NCBI GenBank assembly: GCA_002730875.1
Contig: PCBI01000003.1
Span: forward strand, 150,789 to 214,788
Direction: 5' to 3'
From: Spirochaetaceae bacterium
GTDB taxonomy: Bacteria > Spirochaetota > Leptospiria > Leptospirales > Leptonemataceae
DNA length: 64,000 bases
The number at the start of each line of letters is the position of its first letter. Position 1 is the first letter of the stretch. Under the pieces are notes generated by a model. It made no database searches, was not told the origin of the DNA, and saw only the letters and a list, made by a program, of their open reading frames with translations. This document shows, in pieces, positions 26,476 through 35,131 of this stretch. The translations under genes were made by a program, and so were the position numbers.

Positions 26476-27243
26476 TCAGCCCTGAGACCTCTCCAGTTCG
26501 CGCATTAGTTTCATGGCCTGATCGTAATCGGCTACAGCCTGGCGGGAATCCACGTTCAAATGCTCTTCGAGCCTTGCGATAATGTAATCCAGGACATGGG
26601 AGCGGATCTCCTTTCCGCCGCCTTCCGTCGGGGTAAACCAGGGCGCCTCCGGGGACCCCGTATGCTGGGTAAGTCCATCCAGGTGAGATTCATATTTGGA
26701 GTGCTCTTCGATTAAGAACTTTGCCCGCTTTCTCAGAAGAGTCGAACGACTTTTTAGTTTTCGATCCGCCTTCAACTCTTTCTTTAGATCGTCCAGGTGC
26801 CGCCGAAATCGCACCTTTAGAACAATGTAGCCATTGGCGCTGAGGCTCTTTTCAAAATTCCGAATATCGTCAATCCATAGCTCTTGCTCTTTTTTCTTCA
26901 GCTTACCTTTGAGCGTGCGCCGGACCCACTCGTGGTAGTAGGAACCATCGAATATAGCAAGGTCTCCGTATCGGGGCAGATGCATCCAATAGTGATGAAG
27001 AAAAGGGTCCTTCCTTTCCGGCGCGGTTTCATAACCCGGAAAATGATGCACTTCAAAATGTCTGGGATCCAAAAAGGATGTTAGCTCATCCCGGGTATGA
27101 ACCAGACCGCAGAGACCGGTACCTTCCAGGATTAGCATCACTCCCTTCTGTTGATCCTGGGCAGCCCGGAAAAGCAGGGCCACCCGGTCGGTCTTTTCCA
27201 GTTCCGGGTTCTTCACAGTCATCTCTACTAGATCAGGACTCAC
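26476..27243 (-). CDS. Degenerate PPK2-fold protein (non-catalytic partner)
   Basis: 255 residues from GTG 27243, or 248 from ATG 27222. The fold tracks PPK2 motif by motif: GVMLILEGTGLCGLVHTRDEL stands where Walker A should be but lacks both lysines; DPFLHHYWMHLPRYGDLAIFDGSYYHEWVRR matches the lid and Walker B region, with Asp-Gly-Ser-Tyr-Tyr in place of Asp-Arg-Ser-Trp-Tyr; a long charged helix and APWFTP near the end match the remaining core. In two-domain PPK2 proteins the N-terminal half is likewise inactive. Here that half appears as its own gene, upstream of the active one, so the two products may assemble into a heteromer. Alternatively it is a paralogue with a purely regulatory or binding role. 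Confidence 0.8.
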   Translation of the reverse strand: MSPDLVEMTVKNPELEKTDRVALLFRAAQDQQKGVMLILEGTGLCGLVHTRDELTSFLDPRHFEVHHFPGYETAPERKDPFLHHYWMHLPRYGDLAIFDGSYYHEWVRRTLKGKLKKKEQELWIDDIRNFEKSLSANGYIVLKVRFRRHLDDLKKELKADRKLKSRSTLLRKRAKFLIEEHSKYESHLDGLTQHTGSPEAPWFTPTEGGGKEIRSHVLDYIIARLEEHLNVDSRQAVADYDQAMKLMRELERSQG

Positions 27244-27358
27244 TTACCGGCAAGCAATATTGCGATGGAAAAGTGCTTGAATCCCCCGGGGCCCATTCGA
27301 AAGCTTTCCTATCGGAATTATAGGATTTCAGCCTGGCCTGTGCAGTGGGACGCCCTAC

Positions 27359-27652
27359 ATGATAAAAAGAAAAGAAAGCAGCAATTCGGATAAACAAATA
27401 GGAACCCTGGATGGTTCTCCGGTGGTGGAAAAGCATTACCGGAGCATGCTCAAGGCCGTCTCCTGGCGAGTCACAGGCACTCTGGATACCATGGCCGTTT
27501 CCTACATTATAACGGGTAGCTTTGCCATGGCAGCGTCCATCGGCGTCTTTGAAGTGTTCACAAAGATGGTGTTGTACTATCTGCATGAAAGAGTGTGGTC
27601 CAAATTGAAAGTGGGACTGGAAGTAAAGCAACCGCCGGACTACAGCATCTAG
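27359..27652 (+). CDS. DUF2061 small membrane protein
   Basis: 97 residues. A polar N-terminus of about 30 residues leads into the DUF2061 core: MLKAVSWRVTGTLDTMAVSY, then ITGSFAMAASIGVFEVFTKM and VLYYLHERVW. These give two membrane-spanning helices ending in the conserved YYxHERxW motif. The family is widespread and of unknown function. It diverges from the PPK2 pair across 115 nt. The next gene (pterin reductase) follows 138 nt later on the same strand. Confidence 0.85.
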   Translation: MIKRKESSNSDKQIGTLDGSPVVEKHYRSMLKAVSWRVTGTLDTMAVSYIITGSFAMAASIGVFEVFTKMVLYYLHERVWSKLKVGLEVKQPPDYSI

Positions 27653-27790
27653 TATCCGGCCATCCCGGCCTCGGATATCCTGTTTGGTCCCGTTTTCCCC
27701 GGTACGGTTTTGACCAGAAATCGGATTCGCAGGGCCCCAACGAATTCCTTTGCGTTGACGGCGGACCTGCCTGCCGTTGAATCAGAACCC

Positions 27791-28558
27791 ATGGAACCAC
27801 AGTCCACCCGCCCCCGTGCGGCGCTTGTTACCGGCGGGGCCGTCCGATTGGGCCGTGCCCTCTCCCTGGGCCTGGCCCGAAAAGGCTACGATGTTCTCCT
27901 GCACTATAACTCTAGCGAAGCGGCGGCCAGAGAAACGGCCCGCGAGGTGGAAAGCCTGGGCGTTTCTTGCCGATTGATGCAGATGGATTTGAATGGCGCC
28001 CTGGATGCGCCGTCGCTATTGGATCAAAGCCTGGAGCACTATAAACACCTGGAGCTTCTTGTGAACAGCGCTTCGGTGTATGATGGGGCTACCATTGCGG
28101 ATACCACAGAGGAGATATTTGACCGGAGCATACAGGTAAACCTTAAAGCGCCCTTCTTCTTGACCAGGGAATTCGCTCTAAAGGTAAAAGCCGGATCTGT
28201 TATCAATATATTGGACAATAAAATATCCTTCAATCAGTACCAGTACGCCGCCTATTTGTTGTCCAAAAAGATGCTGGCTGAATTCACTCAACTTGCCGCG
28301 CTGGAATTTGCTCCGGACCTGCGCGTAAACGCGATCTCTCCGGGCGTTATCCTCCCGGCCTCAATAAGGAGCGAGCAGTATCTAGCCTGGCGTCTGGAAG
28401 CGATCCCTTTGAAGCGCAAAGGAGAGACGGAGCACATTGTGAAGGCATTGCATTACTTGCTGGACAACGATTTTGTGTCCGGCCAGATACTGACGGTGGA
28501 TGGCGCCGAAGGCCGAACCGCAGTGGGCCGGAATGCGGAGTCCTACGAGGGAGATTGA
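27791..28558 (+). CDS. Pteridine-reductase-like short-chain dehydrogenase (FolM-type)
   Basis: 255 residues from ATG 27791; a longer frame from TTG 27710 exists but adds a non-SDR leader. The NADP-binding motif TGGAVRLGRAL followed by GLARKGYDVLLHYNSSEA closely follows PTR1/FolM enzymes, which reduce dihydrobiopterin or dihydromonapterin. NSAS replaces NNAG, the catalytic YLLSK (YxxxK) is present, and the C-terminal YLLDNDFVSGQILTVDGA is standard. folK follows after 5 nt with a GGGAG-type site in the gap, so the two form a pterin/folate operon. It could supply tetrahydromonapterin or act as an auxiliary dihydrofolate reductase. Confidence 0.85.
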   Translation: MEPQSTRPRAALVTGGAVRLGRALSLGLARKGYDVLLHYNSSEAAARETAREVESLGVSCRLMQMDLNGALDAPSLLDQSLEHYKHLELLVNSASVYDGATIADTTEEIFDRSIQVNLKAPFFLTREFALKVKAGSVINILDNKISFNQYQYAAYLLSKKMLAEFTQLAALEFAPDLRVNAISPGVILPASIRSEQYLAWRLEAIPLKRKGETEHIVKALHYLLDNDFVSGQILTVDGAEGRTAVGRNAESYEGD

Positions 28559-28563
28559 GATAA

Positions 28564-28962
28564 ATGATTACAGCGATAGTTGCGGTGGGTTCGAATATTG
28601 ATCCGGAAGAAAACGTTGAGAAAACCATCGAACTGTTGAAGAGGGACTTTCCTTTCGTTTACGCCTCGGATTTCATTCGCACAGAACCGGATGGTTACAA
28701 AGATCAACCGGATTTTCTAAACGGAGCCATTTGCTTGAGGACTAACTTTGACCGAAGCCAGCTAGAGCTTTATTTAAAGGACACAGAGATTAAACTGGGC
28801 AGGGTAAAAGGCCCAATTAAGGCCGGCCCTCGTACGATTGATCTGGATCTGGTAATCTGGAACGGCCAGGTGGTACATGACGATTACCGCCAGAAGGACT
28901 ATACCCGTAAACCAGTGGACCAATTACTGAAAGAGTTAAACATGCGCCTGGCGGATTCCTGA
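28564..28962 (+). CDS. folK: HPPK: 2-amino-4-hydroxy-6-hydroxymethyldihydropteridine diphosphokinase
   Basis: 132 residues. HPPK transfers pyrophosphate from ATP to 6-hydroxymethyldihydropterin in folate synthesis. The N-terminal IVAVGSNIDPEENV and the Mg-binding signature GPRTIDLDLVIW are clear, and FIRTEPDGYKDQPDFLNGAI matches the substrate loop (compare Y-x-T-x-P-G-P-x-Q-P-x-F-L-N). The usual length is about 160 residues; the C-terminal loop after DLDLVIW, which normally carries LxxPHP, is short and replaced by DDYRQKDYTRKPVDQLL. It may be a divergent paralogue or a trimmed enzyme. It is coupled to the pterin reductase gene 5 nt upstream. Confidence 0.82.
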   Translation: MITAIVAVGSNIDPEENVEKTIELLKRDFPFVYASDFIRTEPDGYKDQPDFLNGAICLRTNFDRSQLELYLKDTEIKLGRVKGPIKAGPRTIDLDLVIWNGQVVHDDYRQKDYTRKPVDQLLKELNMRLADS

Positions 28963-29237
28963 TTAAGAGTTTCCTGCCCGCGCATATCCCCATTAATGCA
29001 TTTCAGGGCCGTTCCCTTTACCGCGGGCCCTATAGAAAGTCATTCCCTGGTTCCCCTGAAGCCATTCGGGTTAATTACGCAGAGGTTCTTTGCGCTCGCG
29101 TTGCTTGCGTTCGCGTTGATAGCTTACATTTCAATAGGGACGACTCGCCAATGAAGCACGGGGGCTGGAGGATCAAAATCGCCATTCCATTTGCATTCAG
29201 TCTTGCTCCGAACGCTTGACCTTTGTGCTCCTCCGGA

Positions 29238-30557
29238 CTATTGGCGCAACGAGGCCAGAGGTAATTGGAAAGAGAAATCCGTTCCTCCTTCCGGCCGCCG
29301 CGAAACTTCCAGCATGGAATCGTGCGCCCGCAGGAAGTCCCGGATCAAATACAGGCCTACTCCGGAGCCTGTGAAGCCGGCGATCGGGGTAGCCGCAAAT
29401 GTATCGCCGCGATAGATGGCCTCCATTTGTTCCACTGAGAGACCCGGGCCCCGGTCCCGAACCGAGATTCTCGCCTGGCCAGCTTCGGTCCGTGTTCCGT
29501 AGAACTCCACCATTTCGCCTCCCGGACTGAACTTGATGGCATTGGAGAGCAGATTCCTGAGCACGGACTGTAACATGGAATAATCCGCATGAACTTGCAG
29601 ATTGCTATCCACCGCGGCGCTCAGTGTAACGCTCGCCTGACGTGCCATTTCCCGAAATCCCTTTTCTGTCTCCAGATAAATAGAAAGCAAATCGATGGTT
29701 CGAGGCTTGTACGGCAAACCGCCCTCGGCCCGGGAGGCCCAGTTGAGCAGGTCATCCAGTAGTTCGTGGGAGTGAGCCAGGGATGCGGATTGTCGGATGA
29801 TTAGATCTCTCTTTTCATCGTCAGCGATACCGGACCAGTCCTGGCCCAGGTGTTTCAATGCCGTTGAAGAAGCGGAAATGGGGCCCCGGAGATCATGAGC
29901 CAGAATGGAAAAAATCCGTTGCCTGGAAGCCATGGTCTCCGTGAGTTTTTGATTGCTTTTTCTTAGTCGGAATGTCTGCAATGCGATGAATCGCGTCTGT
30001 TCAAGTGCGCGGTAGCGAAAACGCCAAAAAATAACTCCCAGAGTCCAGCCCACTGCAGTTACTGTCAGCGCATTCACCGAATTCGATAAGGCCACCTCCG
30101 GTTCGGCGCCTACCCAATGCAAACCGACGACAAAGAGAATCAGTCCAGCAAGATACAAAGGAAGAGTGAAGCGATAGGGTAAGAACAGACCCACAGACAG
30201 GCCCATGCAGGCTACCAGGTAGGGAGTAATTGCCTGGGTGATCTTCTGATCGATGAGAGTAATCAGAACGGCAAACAGAAAATAGAAAACAGCCAGAGCT
30301 CGCGCCCCAAACTCAACGTTTACCAATCGTCGTTTGCGAATCCAGACATACAGTCCAGCCGTTACTACAGAGGCTACCAGATGCGAAATAATGATCTGCG
30401 AGTGCCAGCGTTCATAGTCTTCCGGAAGACCGTGGAGCAAATAAAAAATCATAACGTGAATAATGTGAACCAGCGCCAAAATCGGTAGATAGAACCGCAG
30501 CCTGAGGGCGTTCGTCCGTTCTAACCGCCTGAGTGTGTATCCCTTATCCCGGTCCAT
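29238..30557 (-). CDS. Membrane sensor histidine kinase (six to seven TM)
   Basis: 439 residues. Residues 20-180 hold six or seven hydrophobic helices with short loops, so the input domain is intramembrane. A short coiled-coil (about 182-212) leads to the HisKA box ILAHDLRGPISASSTAL (His221). The ATPase domain has LRNLLSNAIKFS (N box), VRDRGPGL (G1) and GSGVGLYLIRDFL (G2). All kinase motifs are intact. There is no receiver domain and no response regulator beside it, so the partner is encoded elsewhere. The gene lies downstream of the PAS-cyclase gene on the same strand with a 215-nt gap, and converges on folK. The signal sensed cannot be read from the sequence. Confidence 0.9.
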   Translation of the reverse strand: MDRDKGYTLRRLERTNALRLRFYLPILALVHIIHVMIFYLLHGLPEDYERWHSQIIISHLVASVVTAGLYVWIRKRRLVNVEFGARALAVFYFLFAVLITLIDQKITQAITPYLVACMGLSVGLFLPYRFTLPLYLAGLILFVVGLHWVGAEPEVALSNSVNALTVTAVGWTLGVIFWRFRYRALEQTRFIALQTFRLRKSNQKLTETMASRQRIFSILAHDLRGPISASSTALKHLGQDWSGIADDEKRDLIIRQSASLAHSHELLDDLLNWASRAEGGLPYKPRTIDLLSIYLETEKGFREMARQASVTLSAAVDSNLQVHADYSMLQSVLRNLLSNAIKFSPGGEMVEFYGTRTEAGQARISVRDRGPGLSVEQMEAIYRGDTFAATPIAGFTGSGVGLYLIRDFLRAHDSMLEVSRRPEGGTDFSFQLPLASLRQ

Positions 30558-30772
30558 CGAAAGAACGGTCCGACAGTACCCCCGCCGGTCAACGCATTAT
30601 TCGAGCTATCAGCAAAGTCCTGTGGAATAAAGCTAGCAAACTCGGAGACCAGAGAGAATGCAGGCAGCCGGGTGCGAAGATAAGCTTGATGTTGACCCTT
30701 TTCCTTTGGCGTCAAGGCAGCCGAGGTTCTGGTCGCCATTCTGACCAGAATCGCATTAGTGGAGGCGCTTCC

Positions 30773-31837
30773 TCACTTATTCAAGGCGGAGATCGTATGC
30801 ACCACCACGGGCGTGGCTCTTCCCTTTAGTCTCACTCTGGCCAGCCTCCGAAATCTACCTTGCATATGGGTACACTCCTGAACCACCTGATCGCTTATAG
30901 CCACCGGAACATTCAGTCGCTTGGTAAGTCCTTCCAGTCGGGAAGCAACGTTCACAGTGTCGCCAAGCACGGTTGTAGTGAGCCGGTTTTCCGTCCCCAT
31001 TGTTCCGAGCACCAGGTTTCCCGTATGTACTCCCATACCCATTCGCAAAGGAAGCTTACCGGTACCACTACGGGAAAGGTTCAGCCGCTCCAGAGCCTCC
31101 GACATATCCAGGCAGGCCTGCACTGCCTGCTCTGGAGAATGAAACAACGCCATGATGGCATCCCCGATGAACTTATCTATGAACCCTTCATTGTTACGAA
31201 TGGCCGGCTCCATGTAGGCAACAAATTCATTGAGATCGTGTAGGATCTCTCTGGGTTGCATATTTTCCGTGATAGTAGTAAAAGAACGCAGATCCGCAAA
31301 AAGCACGGTGAGCTGCAATTGACGGGCCACGCCAATCTGAATGTCGCTTATATCGGCAATGTCCAGGTTACGAAGAAAGGCCTGGGGAACAAAGAGCTTG
31401 CTGGAATCCAGTAGCTTCTCAACTTTTTGTTTGTTTTCGATTACCTCGGTGATTTCCGATCGCATGGCGATATGTTCGATAATGTTTCCTTCGCCGTCCA
31501 GAATCGGGATGGCGGTGGTATTCACCCAGTAATATCCGCCACTTTTCTTCCTGTTCTTAATGATGCCTCGCCAGGGCTTTTTTTCCTTTTTGATCGTGTG
31601 CCAGAAATCTTTGAAAGCTTCCCGGGGCATATCGGGATGCCTTACAATGTTATGAGGTTTGCCGATCAACTCATCGCGGCGGTATTCGGCCACACGACAG
31701 AATTCATCGTTCGCATAGGTGATCTTTCCGTATGGATCGGTCTTCGAGACGATGGTGCCAACATCGATAGCTTTACGATACTGCTCCAGCAACGCCTGGG
31801 CCCGCGGTTCGGTCATGGGTGCATCATTCTCGTTCAT
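30773..31837 (-). CDS. Aer-type PAS domain fused to class III nucleotide cyclase
   Basis: 354 residues from ATG 31837 (AAGGA 11 nt upstream). Residues 28-135 form a PAS domain of the aerotaxis-receptor type: ELIGKPHNIVRHPDMPREAF, then KPWRGIIKNRKKSGGYYWV. In Aer this domain binds FAD and reports redox state. The catalytic domain (about 170-354) has both metal aspartates (LFADLRSFTTI, Asp182; DKFIGDAIMALF, Asp226), Lys222 at the purine-selecting position of adenylate cyclases, and GDTVNVASRLEGL. No membrane segment is present, so it should be a cytoplasmic redox- or oxygen-controlled cyclase making cAMP (most likely) or cGMP. FAD binding is inferred from the motif only. Confidence 0.9.
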   Translation of the reverse strand: MNENDAPMTEPRAQALLEQYRKAIDVGTIVSKTDPYGKITYANDEFCRVAEYRRDELIGKPHNIVRHPDMPREAFKDFWHTIKKEKKPWRGIIKNRKKSGGYYWVNTTAIPILDGEGNIIEHIAMRSEITEVIENKQKVEKLLDSSKLFVPQAFLRNLDIADISDIQIGVARQLQLTVLFADLRSFTTITENMQPREILHDLNEFVAYMEPAIRNNEGFIDKFIGDAIMALFHSPEQAVQACLDMSEALERLNLSRSGTGKLPLRMGMGVHTGNLVLGTMGTENRLTTTVLGDTVNVASRLEGLTKRLNVPVAISDQVVQECTHMQGRFRRLARVRLKGRATPVVVHTISALNK

Positions 31838-31987
31838 ATAGCCAGAAATCCTTTGCCAGCTTTGCAGCAAAGAAAATCATGCATTGAATCACGCCCAACC
31901 ATGCCGCCGGTTGAAATCCCTCGCTGCCCTACTGCGACTATCTAATTGCATTACTCTGACGATTAGATTTCATGACCGTCACGCTTT

Positions 31988-32158
31988 CTATTTTCGCAGG
32001 CTCTTCAGATAATCGCAGAACTCCTTATCATCCGGGTTCTCCGAAAAGTGCTCGATCAGCGTTTCCAGGTTTTTTTGTACGTAGTCCTGCTCCTCTGCCG
32101 TGAGCTCGGCCCGGTCCAGAAGCTTGATCACCACGTCCTGCCAGCTTATTTCCCCCAT
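31988..32158 (-). CDS. Small acidic protein, 56 residues
   Basis: ATG 32158 to TAG 31988, 56 residues, with a GGGGGGA stretch 5 nt upstream as a possible ribosome-binding site. The product is helical and acidic: it begins MGEISWQDVVIKLLDRAEL and ends in DDKEFCDYLKSLRK, with one Cys. It stands alone between the PAS-cyclase and a divergent histidine kinase gene, where the remaining bases would otherwise be empty. Codon usage resembles its neighbours. No family was recognised. It might be a small regulator or adaptor of one of the neighbouring signalling proteins; that is speculation. Confidence 0.55.
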   Translation of the reverse strand: MGEISWQDVVIKLLDRAELTAEEQDYVQKNLETLIEHFSENPDDKEFCDYLKSLRK

Positions 32159-32327
32159 AGTGTCCCCCCGGCGTACTGTTACTGGATTACTATATCATGA
32201 AAAGAATCTTTTTCATTCAACCTGGTATTCGCTCCAGGACCAACAGTGATATTTAGCCAGATTTTGGGCCGAGAGGCGGGTTGTAGCTTGACGTATCGGC
32301 GCATTTGTCCCAGGATTTTTAGGCTCC

Positions 32328-33761
32328 ATGCCTATGCTCCAGTGGAACGAGTACTCATCCCTGATTCCCGAAATGGAATCCAGCGCCAAAATGGGCGCCT
32401 ACGAAGTGGAACTGGTTCAGGGCACCTGGAAGGGCTCGGCAGGCTTTATTCAATTGTTTCACCTGCCGGAGAGGCCGGAATACTCATTACAGGAATTCAA
32501 AGCCCTTGTGCATCCAGAGGACTTCCCTCGGGTGATGGCCTACTTCGAGCGCTGTCTGGAGTCGGAATCGCAATTCGATACCACCTATCGTTGCATAATC
32601 AATGGCCGGGAACGATTTATTGAAACCCGAACAAGAATCGAAAGGGATCAGAATGGAAAGGCCATCCGATTGTTGGGTTTCAAACGTGATATTACAGAAG
32701 AGAGCCAGCTTCATGATGTCTTTCGCGCTGCTCCCAGCGGTATGATCCTGGTCAATCATCGAAGGGAAATCGTCCTGTTAAACAAAGAAATAGAACGAAT
32801 CTTTCAGTATTCGGCCCAGGAACTGGCCGGACAGAAAATTGAGGTACTTCTTCCCGAGCGCTACCGGAGTGAGCATCCAAACCTTGCCCGGGACTACATG
32901 GATGATCCCGTGCCCAGAGGCATGGGCGTAGGGCGGGATCTGGCAGGACGAAGAAAAGACGGCTCTGAATTACCGGTGGAGGTTGGCCTGCATCCCATCC
33001 ACCGGGGCAAAGAGCTCTTCATAATCTGCTCGGTGGTAGACATCAGCGAAAGATCCAGAAAAGCCGAGCTTGAGGCAAAAAAGAAACAGGAGCTCAAGGA
33101 TTTTGCCTATCGTATTGGCCACGATATACGAAGTCCGCTGGCCAACTTGAGAAGCCTGCTGTCGCTCAGCGAGGGTCCCGGCGCGGGGATTTCCTTACAG
33201 GAATCAAGAGAAATGATGTCCAACATAACGGCAGATCTTTTGCAATTCACGGAAGACCTGATTGGAGTCACAGGGGAATCCCCGGAAAGCGCCGATCAGG
33301 AAACCCTGAATGTTGATAAACTAAAGCGAAGAATCGAAAATCGTTTTCAGTATCCGCTCATTGAATGTCGGGGTTCCATCCTCTGGTCCCAGGAGTACGA
33401 GCAATTGCCGGTTCTGCCGCCCGGAGTAATGGAAGAGATCCTGGGTAATCTAATCTCCAACGCCCTCAAATACAGCCATCCAGATCGGACGCCCGAGATT
33501 CGAATTGTTTTCAGAGATGAAGACCAGCGATTCCTGGTGGAAGTAAGCGACAACGGACGGGGAATCCCATCCAGTTTTCAAAAAAGCGTATTCCAGCTTT
33601 TCGAAAGGCTGCCCGATCAGAAGGAGCCCGGAGTGGGACTTGGGTTATATCTCGTCAAAAAGAACCTGCACCGACTGAACGGTCACATTACCTTTGAAAG
33701 CAACGATAAAGGTACCACTTTCCACATTGACCTGCCGCTTACCCGGAATACATCCCATTAG
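32328..33761 (+). CDS. Cytoplasmic PAS-PAS sensor histidine kinase
   Basis: 477 residues, no membrane segment. Residues 20-125 are a PAS-3-type domain (VHPEDFPRVM, then FKRDITEESQ). Residues 128-243 are a second PAS with the LPERYRSEHPNLARDYM and GRRKDGSELPVEVGLHPI signatures common in light/redox PAS kinases. HisKA is weakly conserved but has the phosphorylation box RIGHDIRSPLANL (His265). The ATPase domain has LGNLISNALKYS, VSDNGRGIP and GVGLGLYLVKKNL, so it should be active. No response regulator adjoins it. It diverges from the 56-residue gene across 169 nt. Confidence 0.9.
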   Translation: MPMLQWNEYSSLIPEMESSAKMGAYEVELVQGTWKGSAGFIQLFHLPERPEYSLQEFKALVHPEDFPRVMAYFERCLESESQFDTTYRCIINGRERFIETRTRIERDQNGKAIRLLGFKRDITEESQLHDVFRAAPSGMILVNHRREIVLLNKEIERIFQYSAQELAGQKIEVLLPERYRSEHPNLARDYMDDPVPRGMGVGRDLAGRRKDGSELPVEVGLHPIHRGKELFIICSVVDISERSRKAELEAKKKQELKDFAYRIGHDIRSPLANLRSLLSLSEGPGAGISLQESREMMSNITADLLQFTEDLIGVTGESPESADQETLNVDKLKRRIENRFQYPLIECRGSILWSQEYEQLPVLPPGVMEEILGNLISNALKYSHPDRTPEIRIVFRDEDQRFLVEVSDNGRGIPSSFQKSVFQLFERLPDQKEPGVGLGLYLVKKNLHRLNGHITFESNDKGTTFHIDLPLTRNTSH

Positions 33762-33886
33762 TCCCCGGAACGATTCCTACCTCTCCGACAAGGACCTACT
33801 CCTGCACTAATACCGGTCCCATTCCATGCGATAACGAGCGCTGAATTCCCCTGTTTCAGAAATACCTTCTGCAAACAATCCTGGAA

Positions 33887-34870
33887 CTAGCGAGCTCCTC
33901 TCCCTTTCTGACTGGCAAAATACACGTGCTTTCGCGCACGCATAACATCTCCCAGGGGACGATGATCCTTCAGAGCTTGCCAGGGATCAAAGATGTCCTT
34001 TTCGATAGCTTCTCCAAGATCGGCTAACTCCTGTTCGCCGTGTGCCGGGATGGATAGCCGGGCCACGGTCACATACGGCGAATGCTTTTCTTTCCAATCC
34101 ACCGATGCGTCTTCGATGGGCGTATGTTTTTCATCGGTAAAGAATTGGAGCTGAAAGTCCATTTGAAGGGGAGCGTTTTGAAGTCGGCTTTTCATGTCTT
34201 CGGCCAGATCGGCGATGGCGCCGCTGCCTTTCCTCAGCCTGGTGTCCGGTAGAAGGCGAACCCGGGCGGCATAAGGCCCGCAGGCAATGGGCGCGGCGGA
34301 GTAGAATTTTTCTGTAGCAAATCCGCTAAACCTGCGATTCACGGAAGCTGCCAGTTTTTTCATTCGCAGTATACCGCCCAGAAATCCGTAGGTACCGACC
34401 ATGAAGCGAAATAAAGGGGCATTGCCCTGGGCGGCCGCCTGCACCATCTGCACGAATTGCTCGCTCTTTGGCGAGGAGAAGGCAGGCAGATTGATCAATA
34501 GAAAGTCCTGGCAATCGGTATTCTCGGTCAGCGCGCCCGGGCCATCAATGCCGCGAACTTTAATGGCAAATCCGCGAATGTCTCCGGTGCTATCCGGCTG
34601 AATGTTCAGGCTGCCGTTGGACAGTCTGATGTAGGCTTCATGATGACCGGGAAAGGCAAATAGTCCGTGGCGGGCATGCTCCGGAATATCGCCCAGCACT
34701 TCCAGATCCGCTTTGAGTCCCAGGATCTGTTTTCTATGCAAGGCTCGTCCCGCTCCGAACTGCTTCGATTTCATTTTCTGTAGAATGCCAAACTGGCGGG
34801 CGAATTTCTGAAACTTTTCTTCTTCGCCTTCCTGGATGTCTTCTTTCCAATCTGTGGATGGTTGTTTCAT
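33887..34870 (-). CDS. Catalase-related haem protein
   Basis: 327 residues, shorter than classical catalases (480 or more). The catalase-fold core is recognisable: RALHRKQILGLKADLEVL (His at the distal position of the VHAKG-type motif), HGLFAFPGHHEAYIRLSNGS, GDIRGFAIKVRGIDG, and NTDCQDFLLINLPAF. The C-terminus ends in FDPWQALKDHRPLGDVMRARKHVYFAS, as in the short catalase-related family. The RxxxY haem-ligand motif of true catalases was not seen. Members of this branch are annotated as catalase-like peroxidases or fatty-acid hydroperoxide enzymes, so the substrate is open. It stands alone on the minus strand, with a 261-nt gap upstream in which no feature was recognised. Confidence 0.8.
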   Translation of the reverse strand: MKQPSTDWKEDIQEGEEEKFQKFARQFGILQKMKSKQFGAGRALHRKQILGLKADLEVLGDIPEHARHGLFAFPGHHEAYIRLSNGSLNIQPDSTGDIRGFAIKVRGIDGPGALTENTDCQDFLLINLPAFSSPKSEQFVQMVQAAAQGNAPLFRFMVGTYGFLGGILRMKKLAASVNRRFSGFATEKFYSAAPIACGPYAARVRLLPDTRLRKGSGAIADLAEDMKSRLQNAPLQMDFQLQFFTDEKHTPIEDASVDWKEKHSPYVTVARLSIPAHGEQELADLGEAIEKDIFDPWQALKDHRPLGDVMRARKHVYFASQKGRGAR

Positions 34871-35131
34871 TTTTGTATGCTTCTATCTATTTGTTTTCTT
34901 TTTCTATTACCGTAACCTGGCGCCGGCACCATAAGATTTTGAGCTCTCAAATCCTCAAGATCCTCGGAGCCCGGGCCGGTGATTCGGTATGTTAAGCCAG
35001 ACGGCCATAGCCAATGCTTCGGAAGGTGAGAACCAGAGCGCCAGACCACATTGCAAAGCATATCCCATGGTACAATCCTGTAAAGACAAACATGGAAGCC
35101 GGGAGGCAACTGTTTCGCGGTCACAATCCCT

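Noticed and set aside
27710..27790. TTG-initiated N-terminal extension of the pterin reductase
   Set aside because: The extra 27 residues do not resemble the SDR family, which starts just before TGGAVRLG; ATG 27791 is preferred although its Shine-Dalgarno is weak.
28963..29237. Terminator or regulatory RNA between folK and the histidine kinase gene
   Set aside because: Only an imperfect AGGGCC/GGGCCCT hairpin near 29007-29032 without a T-run; nothing else could be supported in this 275-nt gap.
30521..30739. 72-codon minus-strand frame ahead of the histidine kinase gene
   Set aside because: Overlaps the kinase start in another phase, no ribosome-binding site, no recognisable features.
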